From: a virus
Length of the DNA stretch: 64,000 nt
Virus record (IMG/VR): IMGVR_UViG_3300032288_003949
Span: 1-64,000 of that record
Strand: one strand, 5' to 3'
Shown here: positions 55,199-63,255 of the stretch, piece by piece
Position numbering within the stretch: position 1 is the first letter of the stretch
How the letters are laid out: the number at the start of each line of letters is the position of its first letter
The notes under the pieces: generated by a model
Seen by the model: the letters and a program-made list of their open reading frames with translations, nothing else
Database searches by the model: none
Told to the model about the DNA's origin: nothing
Translations under genes and position numbers: made by a program

Positions 55199-55383
55199 AT
55201 CTTTTCTAGTTTCACGCCTAGACCGGCGGCATTGGGCTGATCAAGGGGCCCAGATAGCCGGTAGCTGCCGTTCTCAGTGCTCACGATGAGCTCCCAGGAG
55301 TCTTCGGTGAGTGCAGCGCGGGTGATCACGCCCGAGCTCAGCTCTTTCCAGTGCTGCAGCAGCGCCTTTCCCTGGGACTTCAT
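55195..55383 (-). CDS. Hypothetical small protein
   Basis: A 62-residue protein with a basic helix then strands ('SWELIVSTENGSYRLSG'). Coupled to the following gene by ATGA. Repeats lie upstream (55388-55493). Unknown function. Confidence 0.62.
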   Translation of the reverse strand: MKSQGKALLQHWKELSSGVITRAALTEDSWELIVSTENGSYRLSGPLDQPNAAGLGVKLEKI

Positions 55384-55387
55384 CGCA

Positions 55388-55493
55388 ACACCTGGCGCAA
55401 ACCTGGGACAACCTGGCTCAACCGGCTCAAACTCTTCATACCGGCGTGATAAACGGCGATACCCTGTCGATACCAGCTCTTACCCTGTCGATA
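55388..55493. repeat. Direct-repeat region upstream of the packaging-side operon
   Basis: TACCCTGTCGATA occurs at 55460-55472 and 55481-55493, starts 21 bases apart (two helical turns). Just downstream on the minus strand are three ACCTGG repeats (55390-55415). The 131-base gap 55384-55514 is otherwise without a gene. It may be a regulator-binding region. Confidence 0.5.
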
Positions 55494-55514
55494 ACTGTCG
55501 TCCGGCACGACCAT

Positions 55515-55961
55515 TTAGGGCTTACGGGCCTGACATAGCGGGTTATTCTTGTTCCGGATCTCAGCTGCCGCAGCTTCTTGCTCAAAGGGGCTCTCGTCGT
55601 AGCCGTCAGGCTTGCGGGTTTCACGCCTAGAGGTGCTCAGGCTTTCGCTCAGCGACGCTTCATAGGCATCGCAGAACAGGGCCCCAGACCTGTAGCGTTC
55701 CCGCTGGAGAGCGTGGGTCAGCTCATGCCACAGCGTCTTACCCGCGTCTTCCGTGCTCAGGTAGGTGCTCATGGATATCTGATGGGCGCGAGTTGGGCTG
55801 CGGCGCTGGAAGCACAGGCCCAGATACTGGCCACTGGTGCGCTTCTGTGCGGTGATGCGGATCTTCACGGGGTGTTTTAGCCCCATGGCCTTACATGCGC
55901 GTGACAGGGCTTCACGGTCGATGTCCCATGCCCGCTTGTGTTTCTTCTTAGGCCCCGTCAT
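55515..55961 (-). CDS. HExxH zincin-like protein
   Basis: A 148-residue protein with 'DAGKTLWHELTHALQRERY', an HELTH zinc motif, followed by 'FCDAYEASLSES' whose Glu could be the third ligand. The N-terminus is Lys-rich (TGPKKKHKRAWD). Resembles small phage metallopeptidases of unknown substrate. Start ATG 55961 overlaps the upstream gene. Confidence 0.72.
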   Translation of the reverse strand: MTGPKKKHKRAWDIDREALSRACKAMGLKHPVKIRITAQKRTSGQYLGLCFQRRSPTRAHQISMSTYLSTEDAGKTLWHELTHALQRERYRSGALFCDAYEASLSESLSTSRRETRKPDGYDESPFEQEAAAAEIRNKNNPLCQARKP

Positions 55962-56154
55962 GGTCGTGACCACGCGAGCGGTAGTAGTTTTTGTTCCAGA
56001 GATACGGGGTTTCCCACGGCGACCGGCTGTCACGCCGGTAGCGCACGACCGTGCCGGTCAGCAGGCGCTCATGGCCGCAGCGACAGATCGCATGAGCGTC
56101 GCCCAGCTCCGTGATGGACAGCTTCCATTCGTGCCGGTGCGCGTCAGTGGTCAA
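55948..56154 (-). CDS. Hypothetical zinc-binding protein
   Basis: A 68-residue protein read from TTG 56154, which has GGGGGAAGCGG upstream and lies downstream of an extended -10 (TGG-TATGCT, minus, 56187-56195). An upstream ATG at 56196 would precede that promoter. It contains 'DAHRHEWKLSITELGDAHAICRCGHERL', a His/Cys cluster like a small zinc finger. Confidence 0.6.
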   Translation of the reverse strand: MTTDAHRHEWKLSITELGDAHAICRCGHERLLTGTVVRYRRDSRSPWETPYLWNKNYYRSRGHDHDGA

Positions 56155-56235
56155 ACCGCTTCCCCCCCAAAAAGGGACGGGACACAAGCATACCACATTG
56201 AGCGACAGAATGTAGCGCGGCCTGCATGTTCCCGT

Positions 56236-56913
56236 TCACTCCCCTTCCCGACCGAGATCGACCGCGTCGCGGTCTTCCACGACTTCGGCTTCCACCACTT
56301 CTCCGGCGGGGAGTTCTTCGGCGGTGCCTGCCAGCACCTTGTCGGCCTGCCCTGCCGCCGCTGCCAGCACTCTGATGAGTTCGGGGGTCAGCATGTTCTC
56401 CCGCTCTAGGGCTTCGTAGATCTGGCGGCTCAGGTTCTGTTGGCTCACATGGACATTGAGCTCTTGCGCTTCTTGGGGCAGCACTCCTGCCTGCTGTAGC
56501 CACTTGCCCTTCTGTATCAGCGCGTTTATGCGACCGAGCACTGCCGAGACTCGGACGCTTCCCTTCTCCCTTGCGGCGACGGCTGCGATCTCGGAGATGC
56601 CAGCGTCGATCTGGGCAGCGATGTCTTCGATGACTTCGACGGGATCCAGCTCGCTGATGCGGGTGCCTTGGTCACGCATGCCCTTGACGATGCGGGTGAC
56701 GGTGTCGGGGGTCAGGCCGTAGGTCTGGGCTAGGTCGTAGCGGTCGATGCCCCGCAGGTGCGCTCGGTAGATTTCGATGTCCCGCTGGACATGCTCGTAT
56801 CTGTCTCCGCCCTTCGCGCCCTTGTCGCTCGGCCCCAGGTCTGCGATTACATCGGCGGTGTCCTTCTCCCGCTGTGCCTTCGTTCTCGGCTTCCCTGTCG
56901 GCGGCTTTTCCAT
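56236..56913 (-). CDS. Putative terminase small subunit
   Basis: A 225-residue protein with an N-terminal basic region, a helix-turn-helix ('RYDLAQTYGLTPDTVTRIVKGM', near residues 58-80) and long helices ('EVIEDIAAQIDAGISEIAAVAARE', 'SAVLGRINALIQKGKWLQQAGVL') then an acidic Glu/Val tail. HTH plus oligomerising helices upstream of the large subunit is the usual small terminase layout. The gap of five genes to terL and lack of family-specific motifs leave doubt. Confidence 0.55.
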   Translation of the reverse strand: MEKPPTGKPRTKAQREKDTADVIADLGPSDKGAKGGDRYEHVQRDIEIYRAHLRGIDRYDLAQTYGLTPDTVTRIVKGMRDQGTRISELDPVEVIEDIAAQIDAGISEIAAVAAREKGSVRVSAVLGRINALIQKGKWLQQAGVLPQEAQELNVHVSQQNLSRQIYEALERENMLTPELIRVLAAAAGQADKVLAGTAEELPAGEVVEAEVVEDRDAVDLGREGE

Positions 56914-56950
56914 GCCATCAGTCTGACATCGGTTCCGGCGTTTCGGCGTT

Positions 56951-57376
56951 CTAGTTTTTCTCCCTGACCGTCCAGTGGCTCCCGTCGGCTATCCGCCCGA
57001 TGGTGCGCGGTGAGACATTGAACACTTCCGCCACCTTTCGCTTGCTCATTCCCTTTGCGATGGCTCTCTGAGCGCGTTTGCCCATCATCGGTGTCAGTCG
57101 GCTGTGGCCGTTCAGGTAGCTCTGCTCGGCTCGGTCGACTGGTCGGTGGTGTCTCGGTCGGACGCACAGTTGGGTGCCGCAGTCCTTGTGGAGTATCTGC
57201 CCTTCTGGGACCTTGCCGTTCTCCTGCTCCCACGCATACCGTGCGGCGGTGGTGTTGCTCGTAGCGGTTCGTCGAATGGGGACTCCGTTTCCATCAGTGT
57301 GGCCTGTCCAGATCCAGCAGCCGCAGGCTTCGGCGTTGTAGCCGTCCTGCTCGGTTGTGGCTGGTCGGTGTGGCAT
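56951..57376 (-). CDS. HNH endonuclease with HTH
   Basis: A 141-residue protein. 'ACGCWIWTGHTDGNGVP' and 'TAARYAWEQENGKVPEGQILHKDCGTQLCVRPRHH' match the HNH_3-type phage nuclease fold with a zinc-binding Cys set. The C-terminal 'AIAKGMSKRKVAEVFNVSPRTIGRIADGSHW' is a helix-turn-helix for target recognition. Either a free-standing homing nuclease or a packaging-linked HNH. Confidence 0.85.
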   Translation of the reverse strand: MPHRPATTEQDGYNAEACGCWIWTGHTDGNGVPIRRTATSNTTAARYAWEQENGKVPEGQILHKDCGTQLCVRPRHHRPVDRAEQSYLNGHSRLTPMMGKRAQRAIAKGMSKRKVAEVFNVSPRTIGRIADGSHWTVREKN

Positions 57377-57605
57377 GTGGGGCGTATGGTAGCCTGCGTG
57401 TCGCCTTCCCTGTTGTTTCTCCTTGGAGTGGGAAGGTGGATTGCCGACTTATGGCTCCGTTCCCCTTTTCTTTCGGCTTGGGGTTCGGGGCCATTTGTCG
57501 TCCATGAGGTTGCTCGGCGGTTTTGGTCGACAGTTTCCATGCGGTTCTGTCCCTTGTTCGGGGTAGCGTTCATGGTCGATGGACGCTGTTCGATCTCATG
57601 TCTTC
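57377..57605. other. Intergenic region without clear gene
   Basis: About 230 bases with no strong reading frame. Nothing certain is visible apart from GTATGGTAGCCT near 57388, a weak -10-like sequence on the plus strand. Confidence 0.4.
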
Positions 57606-57764
57606 ATGTCGGCTTCGGCGGCGCTCGGTGTGCTGGAGCGGGTGCTGCGCTCGGCGAGCGCTCCCGATCTGGCTATGCGGGTTGCGTGGATGCAGCAGGA
57701 GCTTCGGGCTATTCAGGCCGAGCTCGGTTCCCCTTCGCGTAATCTTTCCAGCGACCAGCAGTAG
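57606..57764 (+). CDS. Possible small helical protein
   Basis: A 52-residue amphipathic helical frame (MSASAALGVLERVLRSASAP...AWMQQELRAIQAELG) with coding-like composition, but no ribosome site. It overlaps the converging gene by 56 bases. Tentative. Confidence 0.35.
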   Translation: MSASAALGVLERVLRSASAPDLAMRVAWMQQELRAIQAELGSPSRNLSSDQQ

Positions 57765-57996
57765 CGGCGTTCTTTCGGGCGGTGCTGGTGTCCACGCCTA
57801 GCTGATCTCCCCACTTGGCAGCGAGGCTGAACACGGCTTCGATGGCTTCCATCTCGGCAGCGAGCCGTGCCATGTGCCTGCGGCGGCGGTAGCCGAGCCG
57901 TGCGCGGTCGGCCTTCCACAGTGTCTTCGTGACTCGGAGGCTGAGGCGCGTGGCGCATCCGGTCAGTCGGGCGTAGTGGGCGTATGTGATTTCCAT
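57709..57996 (-). CDS. Hypothetical basic helical protein
   Basis: A 95-residue protein, helical with a basic centre ('KADRARLGYRRRRHMARLAAEMEAIEAVF'). Start follows GAGAAGGAGCAATCAC and the ACCCGACCGAGAAGGAG leader. Unknown function. Confidence 0.65.
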   Translation of the reverse strand: MEITYAHYARLTGCATRLSLRVTKTLWKADRARLGYRRRRHMARLAAEMEAIEAVFSLAAKWGDQLGVDTSTARKNAATAGRWKDYAKGNRARPE

Positions 57997-58141
57997 GTGA
58001 TTGCTCCTTCTCGGTCGGGTTTCTGTCGCTCTGTCCTATTAAGAAGGTCGCTTGTGGTCGACTTTGTCACCTTCGATTTCGGTGGCTTTTGTCGGCTGGA
58101 TCTGCTACGCTTGTTAGCGCAATCCGACGAGGAGGTATCTG
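57997..58141. promoter_or_regulatory. Divergent regulatory region, repeat copy 2
   Basis: Minus side: element 58032-58081 nearly identical to that at 52171-52220. Plus side: TGC-TACGCT (58103-58111), then TTAGCGCAATCCGACGAGGAGG for the gene at 58142. Confidence 0.6.
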
Positions 58142-58513
58142 ATGGCTACTGTTCAGGAGAGGCACAACCGCGAGACTGGCTCGCTGGTCACGGTGGAGCG
58201 GGTATCGGCTGGCTCGGACCAGCGTCCCTTCTACACCTGCACCTGCGAGCACGACCACGGCGCTCGCCACTGCGACACGCTGGCCGAGGCTCGGTTCATG
58301 GCGGCTCGCCCGTCCCAGTGGTGTGCCGACTGCGAGGCCGAGGTTCGCCACGCGGTTGAGATGGCGCTGTGGAACGAGTTCGATCTCACGCCCGACGACC
58401 CGTCTGGCCGGATGTTCGGCGGCAGGCCGCTCGGCGATCTCAATCTCTGGGATCTGGAGCGGTCGCTCCGTGCGGCTCGCGCTCGGCGTGAGCGTGACCG
58501 CGTGGCTGCCTGA
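58142..58513 (+). CDS. Hypothetical Cys/His-rich protein
   Basis: A 123-residue protein with 'FYTCTCEHDHGARHCDT' and 'WCADCEAE', six Cys and several His, likely zinc-binding, then a helical Arg-rich end. Start set by GAGGAGGTATCTG. Unknown function. Confidence 0.7.
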   Translation: MATVQERHNRETGSLVTVERVSAGSDQRPFYTCTCEHDHGARHCDTLAEARFMAARPSQWCADCEAEVRHAVEMALWNEFDLTPDDPSGRMFGGRPLGDLNLWDLERSLRAARARRERDRVAA

Positions 58514-58609
58514 GCTTCGCTTGCATCTCTGTTTCGGCGGCGCGTCCTTCGGGGCGCGTTTGTCGTTTGCAGGGTTTTTCCGTCCGGCGGGCGGTTCAGG
58601 CTTCCATCT

Positions 58610-59857
58610 GTGGCTGGCAAACCGAAGTACGACTATCCAGACCGTGACGAGCTTGTGCGCCTTCTGCGCGAGCTTGGCGGTCAGTATCAGGTCGCTCAGG
58701 CTCTTGGGATCCCGCGTCCCACGCTGCAGCACCACCTGACGAAGCTCGGCATCCAGCGCGACGAGTATCTGCCTGCCAAGACTCTGGTCGCCAAGGTGCC
58801 TGATGGTGCCAGCGGCGATGCCGAGGTTTCGCGTGAGGAGATCCTGGAGCAGCGCGTCAAGGAGCTGGAGTCGCAGGTTCGGCGCGACCGCAAGGTCGAG
58901 GTCATGGACGAGCGTATTGCTCAGGCGATTGAGGCTTCGGCGGCTGTTTCCCTGCCGGTCTACAATGCAGCGCGGCCTACTCGTCGGGCGGCGACCAAGC
59001 GGTCGAAGGCTGCCGAGCATGAGTTTGTCTTGCTCTGGTCGGACACGCATGCTGGCGAGGTCGTCAGCGCGGAGGAGACCAATGGCCTGAACCGCTACAA
59101 CTGGGACATCATGTGGAAGCGGCAGGAGCGGATGCGCGAGGCGGTGCTGTCTTACCGCGAGAACCGTCCGTATCAGGTCGACCGTCTTCATGTTCTCGCG
59201 CTCGGTGACATGCTGTCTGGCAACATCCACGACGAGCTTGAGGCGACCAACGAGATGCCGTTCGCTCAGGCGACCATCGACTTCGCTGTGGAGGGCGCGT
59301 CTTGGCTGGCCAGCTTCGGCGAGTCTTTCGACTCCATCCGCTTCTCCGGCGTTGTCGGCAACCATCCACGCGCCCATCGTAAGCCACGCGCCAAGCACTC
59401 GTTCGACAACGGCGACTGGCTGGTCTACTCGGCGATGAAGCAGCTTCTCGCGGGCAACGATCAGGTGGTGTTCGATGTGCCTAAGTCTTCGCAGCACCTT
59501 GTGGAGGTCTGCGGTCGGCAGATTCTCCTGTTCCACGGCGACTCGGTGCGTTCCAGCATGCCAGGAGTCCCTTGGGGCGGCGTGATGCGGCGGGTGAACT
59601 CGCTGAATGCGACCTATGGTGCCGATGGCCGTCCTATCGACATGTTCACTTGTGGCCACTTCCATTCGGCTGCGTTCGTGCAGTCCGATGCGGGCCAGAT
59701 CGTGATGAATGGCTCGGTGAAGGGCGTTGACGAGTATTCGCTGAAGGCGTTCGGCGGCGGGCGACCGCCCCAGCAGCTTCTTCTCACCTTCCATCCACGC
59801 TATGGTCTGACCGATATGTCGCTCCTTGACCTTGACGACCCTGCCGACTCCGCATGA
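58610..59857 (+). CDS. Metallophosphoesterase with N-terminal HTH
   Basis: A 415-residue protein starting at GTG. Residues 8-55 contain 'ELVRLLRELGGQYQVAQALGIPRPTLQHHL', a helix-turn-helix. A coiled coil (75-100) links to a calcineurin-like phosphoesterase: 'LLWSDTHAGE', 'LALGDMLSG', 'GVVGNHPR', 'LLFHGDS' and 'CGHFHSA' supply the metal ligands D-x-H, G-D, G-N-H, H and G-H-x-H. It probably cleaves nucleic acid or nucleotides near a bound DNA site. The ribosome site is weak. Confidence 0.88.
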   Translation: MAGKPKYDYPDRDELVRLLRELGGQYQVAQALGIPRPTLQHHLTKLGIQRDEYLPAKTLVAKVPDGASGDAEVSREEILEQRVKELESQVRRDRKVEVMDERIAQAIEASAAVSLPVYNAARPTRRAATKRSKAAEHEFVLLWSDTHAGEVVSAEETNGLNRYNWDIMWKRQERMREAVLSYRENRPYQVDRLHVLALGDMLSGNIHDELEATNEMPFAQATIDFAVEGASWLASFGESFDSIRFSGVVGNHPRAHRKPRAKHSFDNGDWLVYSAMKQLLAGNDQVVFDVPKSSQHLVEVCGRQILLFHGDSVRSSMPGVPWGGVMRRVNSLNATYGADGRPIDMFTCGHFHSAAFVQSDAGQIVMNGSVKGVDEYSLKAFGGGRPPQQLLLTFHPRYGLTDMSLLDLDDPADSA

Positions 59858-60276
59858 CTCAGCGCAACCGCGACTGGGAGGGCCAGTTTCTCGATCACGC
59901 TGCGCGAGCTGCGGGGCTGTCCGGCGCTCCAGCGGAGCAGTTTCGCGAGCGCGTCTGGGCTCGGATGGACAAGGGGGCGGCTGATGACGGCTCCGACGAC
60001 GGTTTCTGGCGGCGCGGCTTTGAGCGCGTGGTCGATGAGGGTCGGGTTGAGGCTGAGGACATCGCTGCCTACTGTCTCGGTGCGGCTCAGGTCATCGCTG
60101 CTGCCGATGTGGACGACGAGGTGATTCACACGATTCGGCTCCACTTGCAGGAGGCTGTCTCCGCTTCGCTTCGCGCATGGTCGCATCTGGATGTGGCAGT
60201 GGGGCTGTTCGAAGACTCCCGCGCTGGTCGGCGTGTGGCTATCCCGCGACCGAGGGCGATCTCCGATGGTGCCTAA
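59854..60276 (+). CDS. Hypothetical protein
   Basis: A 140-residue helical protein ('FLDHAARAAGLSGAPAEQFRERVW', 'EDIAAYCLGAAQVIAAADVDDEVIHTI'). It overlaps the metallophosphoesterase by ATGA, so they are probably made together. No family recognised. Confidence 0.72.
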   Translation: MTQRNRDWEGQFLDHAARAAGLSGAPAEQFRERVWARMDKGAADDGSDDGFWRRGFERVVDEGRVEAEDIAAYCLGAAQVIAAADVDDEVIHTIRLHLQEAVSASLRAWSHLDVAVGLFEDSRAGRRVAIPRPRAISDGA

Positions 60277-60487
60277 GCCAGCGTCGGCTGTCGATCAGGG
60301 CATGCGCGATGTGGCTATCTCGGCTGGTATCGCCATCGACCACGCGGCTGTGGCGCTTCAGTATGCGGAGGAAACTTGGCGTGACAACCAGCGCGAGGCC
60401 GCGTTGGAGAAGGCCATGGCGCTCCTTGAGCAGGCGTTGGCCGATCTGCGTGAAGCCCGCGACGCGCTAGACGCGGCGCTCAGGTAG
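60266..60487 (+). CDS. Hypothetical helical protein
   Basis: A 73-residue protein of two or three helices ('GIAIDHAAVALQYAEETWRDNQREAALEKAMALLEQAL'). Its ATG lies in the end of the preceding gene. The stop overlaps a converging gene by 21 bases. Function unknown. Confidence 0.68.
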   Translation: MVPKPASAVDQGMRDVAISAGIAIDHAAVALQYAEETWRDNQREAALEKAMALLEQALADLREARDALDAALR

Positions 60488-60694
60488 CTTCATCCATCCG
60501 CGTTCCACGGCGGCAGCGATGGCTGTCTCCAGCCGTGACATCGGCCATCCGAGGTCGGCTGCGACGGCGGCTCGGTTGGATGGGCGGTTGCGGTGCTGTG
60601 CTACCAGCGTGGCAGCGAGCAAGCGGCGGATGTCCGGCTCGCTTTCGTCGTGCCTGAGTTCTTCCAGCTTGGCGAGCTTCTCGTCGTCGGTCAT
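60467..60694 (-). CDS. Small winged-helix-like protein
   Basis: A 75-residue protein: acidic helix, then 'AAVAADLGWPMSRLETAIAAAVERGWMKL', a winged-helix recognition pattern. It overlaps the ParB-like gene upstream by ATGA and ends the operon. Confidence 0.68.
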   Translation of the reverse strand: MTDDEKLAKLEELRHDESEPDIRRLLAATLVAQHRNRPSNRAAVAADLGWPMSRLETAIAAAVERGWMKLPERRV

Positions 60695-61311
60695 GCGTCG
60701 TGGACCGCTTCGAATATCCGTTGCGCTTGGTCTTCTTCGTCTTCGCTCTTTAGTAGCTCACGGATCCGCAGCGCCTGTTGCGGGGTAGCGACCACGGTGA
60801 TCGGGACACCTTGCTCTTTGGGCTCTGGCGGTGTGGTATCGACCTTCGGCGCTGGTGGCTCTAGGAAGTCTCCGAGGTCTAGGTAGTCGCGTAGCTCGCT
60901 GGCATCCATGCTCAGGCGCTTGCTCATCTCTTTGCGGTCGACGCGCTGCGCGAGGTCGGCAAGCAGGTGCGCGAGCTTTATCGGGACGAATTGCCCACGG
61001 AGCCGGTTCATCGTAATCATGCGAATCTGCGCGTCGGTTTCGCCCGAGTCGTCGATCACGCATGGCACGGTTTCGGCTCCGAGTTCGCCGAGCGTGAGCC
61101 AGCGGTGTTCTCCGTCGATGATCCTGTAGCGGATGGCGGGCCGGTCTTCTGTCTCGGCGACTGGCCGGACGAGTATCGGCTGGACGAAGCCCCGTTTCGT
61201 GATGTCTTCGCGCAGCGCTCCGAGGGTGCGGTCGTCCATTTCGTTCGGGTTCTCTGGATCCGGCTCTATGTGGTGAATCGGTATGTCGGTGACTTGTATC
61301 TTGGCTTTCAC
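60691..61311 (-). CDS. ParB-like protein, copy 1
   Basis: A 206-residue ParB/Srx-superfamily protein. GTG start overlaps the methyltransferase TGA (GTGA). Domain: 'IHHIEPDPENPNEMDD', 'GFVQPILVRPV', 'YRIIDGEHRWLTLGELG' (the GEHR box of ParB N-domains), then 'ITMNRLRGQFVPIKLAHLLADLAQRV' and a HTH-like 'EMSKRLSMDASELRDYL'. Homologous along its length with the copy at 62291-62929. Confidence 0.87.
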   Translation of the reverse strand: MKAKIQVTDIPIHHIEPDPENPNEMDDRTLGALREDITKRGFVQPILVRPVAETEDRPAIRYRIIDGEHRWLTLGELGAETVPCVIDDSGETDAQIRMITMNRLRGQFVPIKLAHLLADLAQRVDRKEMSKRLSMDASELRDYLDLGDFLEPPAPKVDTTPPEPKEQGVPITVVATPQQALRIRELLKSEDEEDQAQRIFEAVHDA

Positions 61312-62294
61312 TTCGCTCCCATTAGCAGCAGTTCGTCGCCATCGGGGTCGTGTTCGGTCTTCAGGGCGCTCAGGTGTTTGTGGTCTAGCGACTTCCAAGC
61401 GGGTTCGCGTCCTGCGTCGCGCATCATATCGCTGATCGCTTCGGGGTCGGCTCCGCGTCCCATGCTGATGACCACCAGCGGTATGTTGTCGGCGGCGGTG
61501 AAGGCATCCTGCAGCAGCTTCCATCCATCTTCGGCTGACCAGTCGCTGGGCTCGGCGGGGTATTCGGGGTCTAGCAGGTGATTCACGCCCGCGTAGACCT
61601 GCTCGTAGGCCAAGGTGCCAGGGTATGGCGGGTCTAGGTAGGCGATGTCAGCGTCGACATTGGCGAGAAATTCGACCGCGTCGCCCTGATACATGCGGTT
61701 GTCGAGTCCGTTGTCGAATACTCCGGCGTTCAGCGTGTCGGCTGCCTTGACTGCCATCGCCAGCGGCTTGCCTGTTCGCAGCAGTTGCGTTGCCTGCCCA
61801 GGAGTTAGCTCGTCCCACTCCCGTCGTCCGGCTGCCATCGTCGGTATTCCCCAAGAGGACATGCTCAGCGCGAGCCGTGCGATCCACGCTCGGAGGAGCC
61901 AGCGAGTCATTTCCTGCGCTTCCCTTTCGGCGGCGACTATGGTGGCCAGCACCTGTCGGCATTCGGTCGGGATGCTCAGTTCTTTTTCGTCGGGCATGTC
62001 TTCGATGGGTTCATGCTCCAGCGCGGTGGTGATCTGTGCGGCACTCAGCGTGATTCGCTTGTTTTCGATCAGCGCCTTGCCTGTGGCGACCGAGATCGGC
62101 CCCATGTCGTTGCCTATCACTCGGTATCCCAGCGCCTTGCCTGCCATGCTTACGGCTGCTCCGCCCATGAAGGCATCGGCGAGCGTGGCTCCTGGAGCTA
62201 CTCCGTAGTCGTCGGCTATCACGCGCATTATCTGGCGGGCGATCTGCCGCTTGCCGCCGAGGTATGGCGGGACTGCTCCGAGGTATCGCTTCAC
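61308..62294 (-). CDS. D12-class adenine-N6 DNA methyltransferase (Dam-like)
   Basis: A 328-residue methyltransferase. Motif X 'VPPYLGGKRQIARQI', motif I 'LADAFMGGAAVSMAGKALGYRVIGND' for S-adenosylmethionine, and catalytic motif IV 'YLDPPYPGTLAYEQ'. The middle holds a target-recognition helical part. It methylates adenine in DNA; the site is unknown. Its start overlaps ParB copy 2 and its stop overlaps ParB copy 1. It may protect phage DNA from restriction. Confidence 0.9.
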   Translation of the reverse strand: MKRYLGAVPPYLGGKRQIARQIMRVIADDYGVAPGATLADAFMGGAAVSMAGKALGYRVIGNDMGPISVATGKALIENKRITLSAAQITTALEHEPIEDMPDEKELSIPTECRQVLATIVAAEREAQEMTRWLLRAWIARLALSMSSWGIPTMAAGRREWDELTPGQATQLLRTGKPLAMAVKAADTLNAGVFDNGLDNRMYQGDAVEFLANVDADIAYLDPPYPGTLAYEQVYAGVNHLLDPEYPAEPSDWSAEDGWKLLQDAFTAADNIPLVVISMGRGADPEAISDMMRDAGREPAWKSLDHKHLSALKTEHDPDGDELLLMGAK

Positions 62295-62929
62295 TCAGCT
62301 TGCTCCAGCAGGCTGATAATGGCAAGCGCTCGGCTCTCGGCTCCGGCTTCGATCTGGGTCTGGATTGCCTGTTCGACCATCTCCGCTTCGCCTGCGGTGA
62401 ATTTCCATGTCAACACTTCGGGCGCGTTCTGGGCTTCGTGCATCATCGATGCGGCGAGCCGTTCGTCGACATCTTCGCCAGCGTTTTCGACGGCTCTGGC
62501 GCTCTCGTATTCAGCTTCGTCCATACCGAGCCGTTCTCTGAGCTCGGTTTCGTCCATCTGCTCAGCGAGCTTGGCCAGCACCTTGGCGAGCCTGACTGGG
62601 ACGAATTCGCCGCGCAGTCGGTTCATCGTCAGGAGTCGCAGGCGGGCATCGTCTTCTCCTGCGTCGTCAATCACGCATGGGACGGTTTCTGCATCCGCGT
62701 CGCGCAGCACCTTCCATCGGTGTTCGCCATCGATGATTCGGTAGCGGCCTTCATGTGGTCGCACCAGCACGGGCTGAACAAAGCCACGCTGCAGGATGTC
62801 GGCTCGGAGCGCGTCCAGCAATTCGTCGTTGACGGTGTTCGGGTTCGCTGGATCCGGCTCGATGTCTTTCGTCGGCAGGTCGACCACTTCGACCGACGAT
62901 CTCCGCATGGATTCGATGCTCTCCGACAT
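62291..62929 (-). CDS. ParB-like protein, copy 2
   Basis: A 212-residue paralogue of copy 1: 'TKDIEPDPANPNTVND', 'GFVQPVLVRPHEG', 'YRIIDGEHRWKVL', 'LTMNRLRGEFVPVRLAKVLAKLAEQM' and 'LRERLGMDEAEYESA'. Its C-terminus ('EVLTWKFTAGEAEMVEQAIQTQIE') is longer than that of copy 1. Start ATG 62929 is chosen since the upstream reading overlaps the previous gene in a non-coding-like frame; the ribosome site is weak. Confidence 0.85.
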   Translation of the reverse strand: MSESIESMRRSSVEVVDLPTKDIEPDPANPNTVNDELLDALRADILQRGFVQPVLVRPHEGRYRIIDGEHRWKVLRDADAETVPCVIDDAGEDDARLRLLTMNRLRGEFVPVRLAKVLAKLAEQMDETELRERLGMDEAEYESARAVENAGEDVDERLAASMMHEAQNAPEVLTWKFTAGEAEMVEQAIQTQIEAGAESRALAIISLLEQAE

Positions 62930-63003
62930 TCTCTGGATGTTAGCGCGTCGTCTTTCGGCAAAAGCGAAGGGCGCTTTCGCGCCCGTCGCGGGTGCTGCTG
63001 CGG

Positions 63004-63255
63004 CTAGATGGTTTCTAGCTGCTGGGCGGCTGCGAGGTATTCGGCTTCCCACATTCCGATGCCGAGGCCGCTCCACTGGATCTCGTTGCGCTCCAGTCCG
63101 TCGATGCTCTCGTCCAGCCTGACCGACACGAGGCCGTAGTCGGTGTCGTGGTCGACAACCGTGCCTTCGGCTCCGGCTGGCGCGTCTGCCACATCGCGCT
63201 GCACTTCTTCTGTGAGCCTGACGCGGGTGCCTACTGTGATTTCGCTCATTTCCAT
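63004..63255 (-). CDS. Hypothetical SH3-like small protein
   Basis: An 83-residue protein ('ITVGTRVRLTEEVQRDVADAPAGAEGTVVDHDTDYGLVSVRLD'), a pattern typical of small SH3-like barrels. Start ATG follows AAGGAGAACACC. It is the first gene of the ParB-methyltransferase operon. Confidence 0.75.
   Translation of the reverse strand: MEMSEITVGTRVRLTEEVQRDVADAPAGAEGTVVDHDTDYGLVSVRLDESIDGLERNEIQWSGLGIGMWEAEYLAAAQQLETI

Noticed and set aside
58067-59794. 575-residue minus-strand open frame opposite the metallophosphoesterase
   Set aside because: It is the mirror of a gene with clear catalytic motifs; Arg/His/Leu-rich composition and no motifs.
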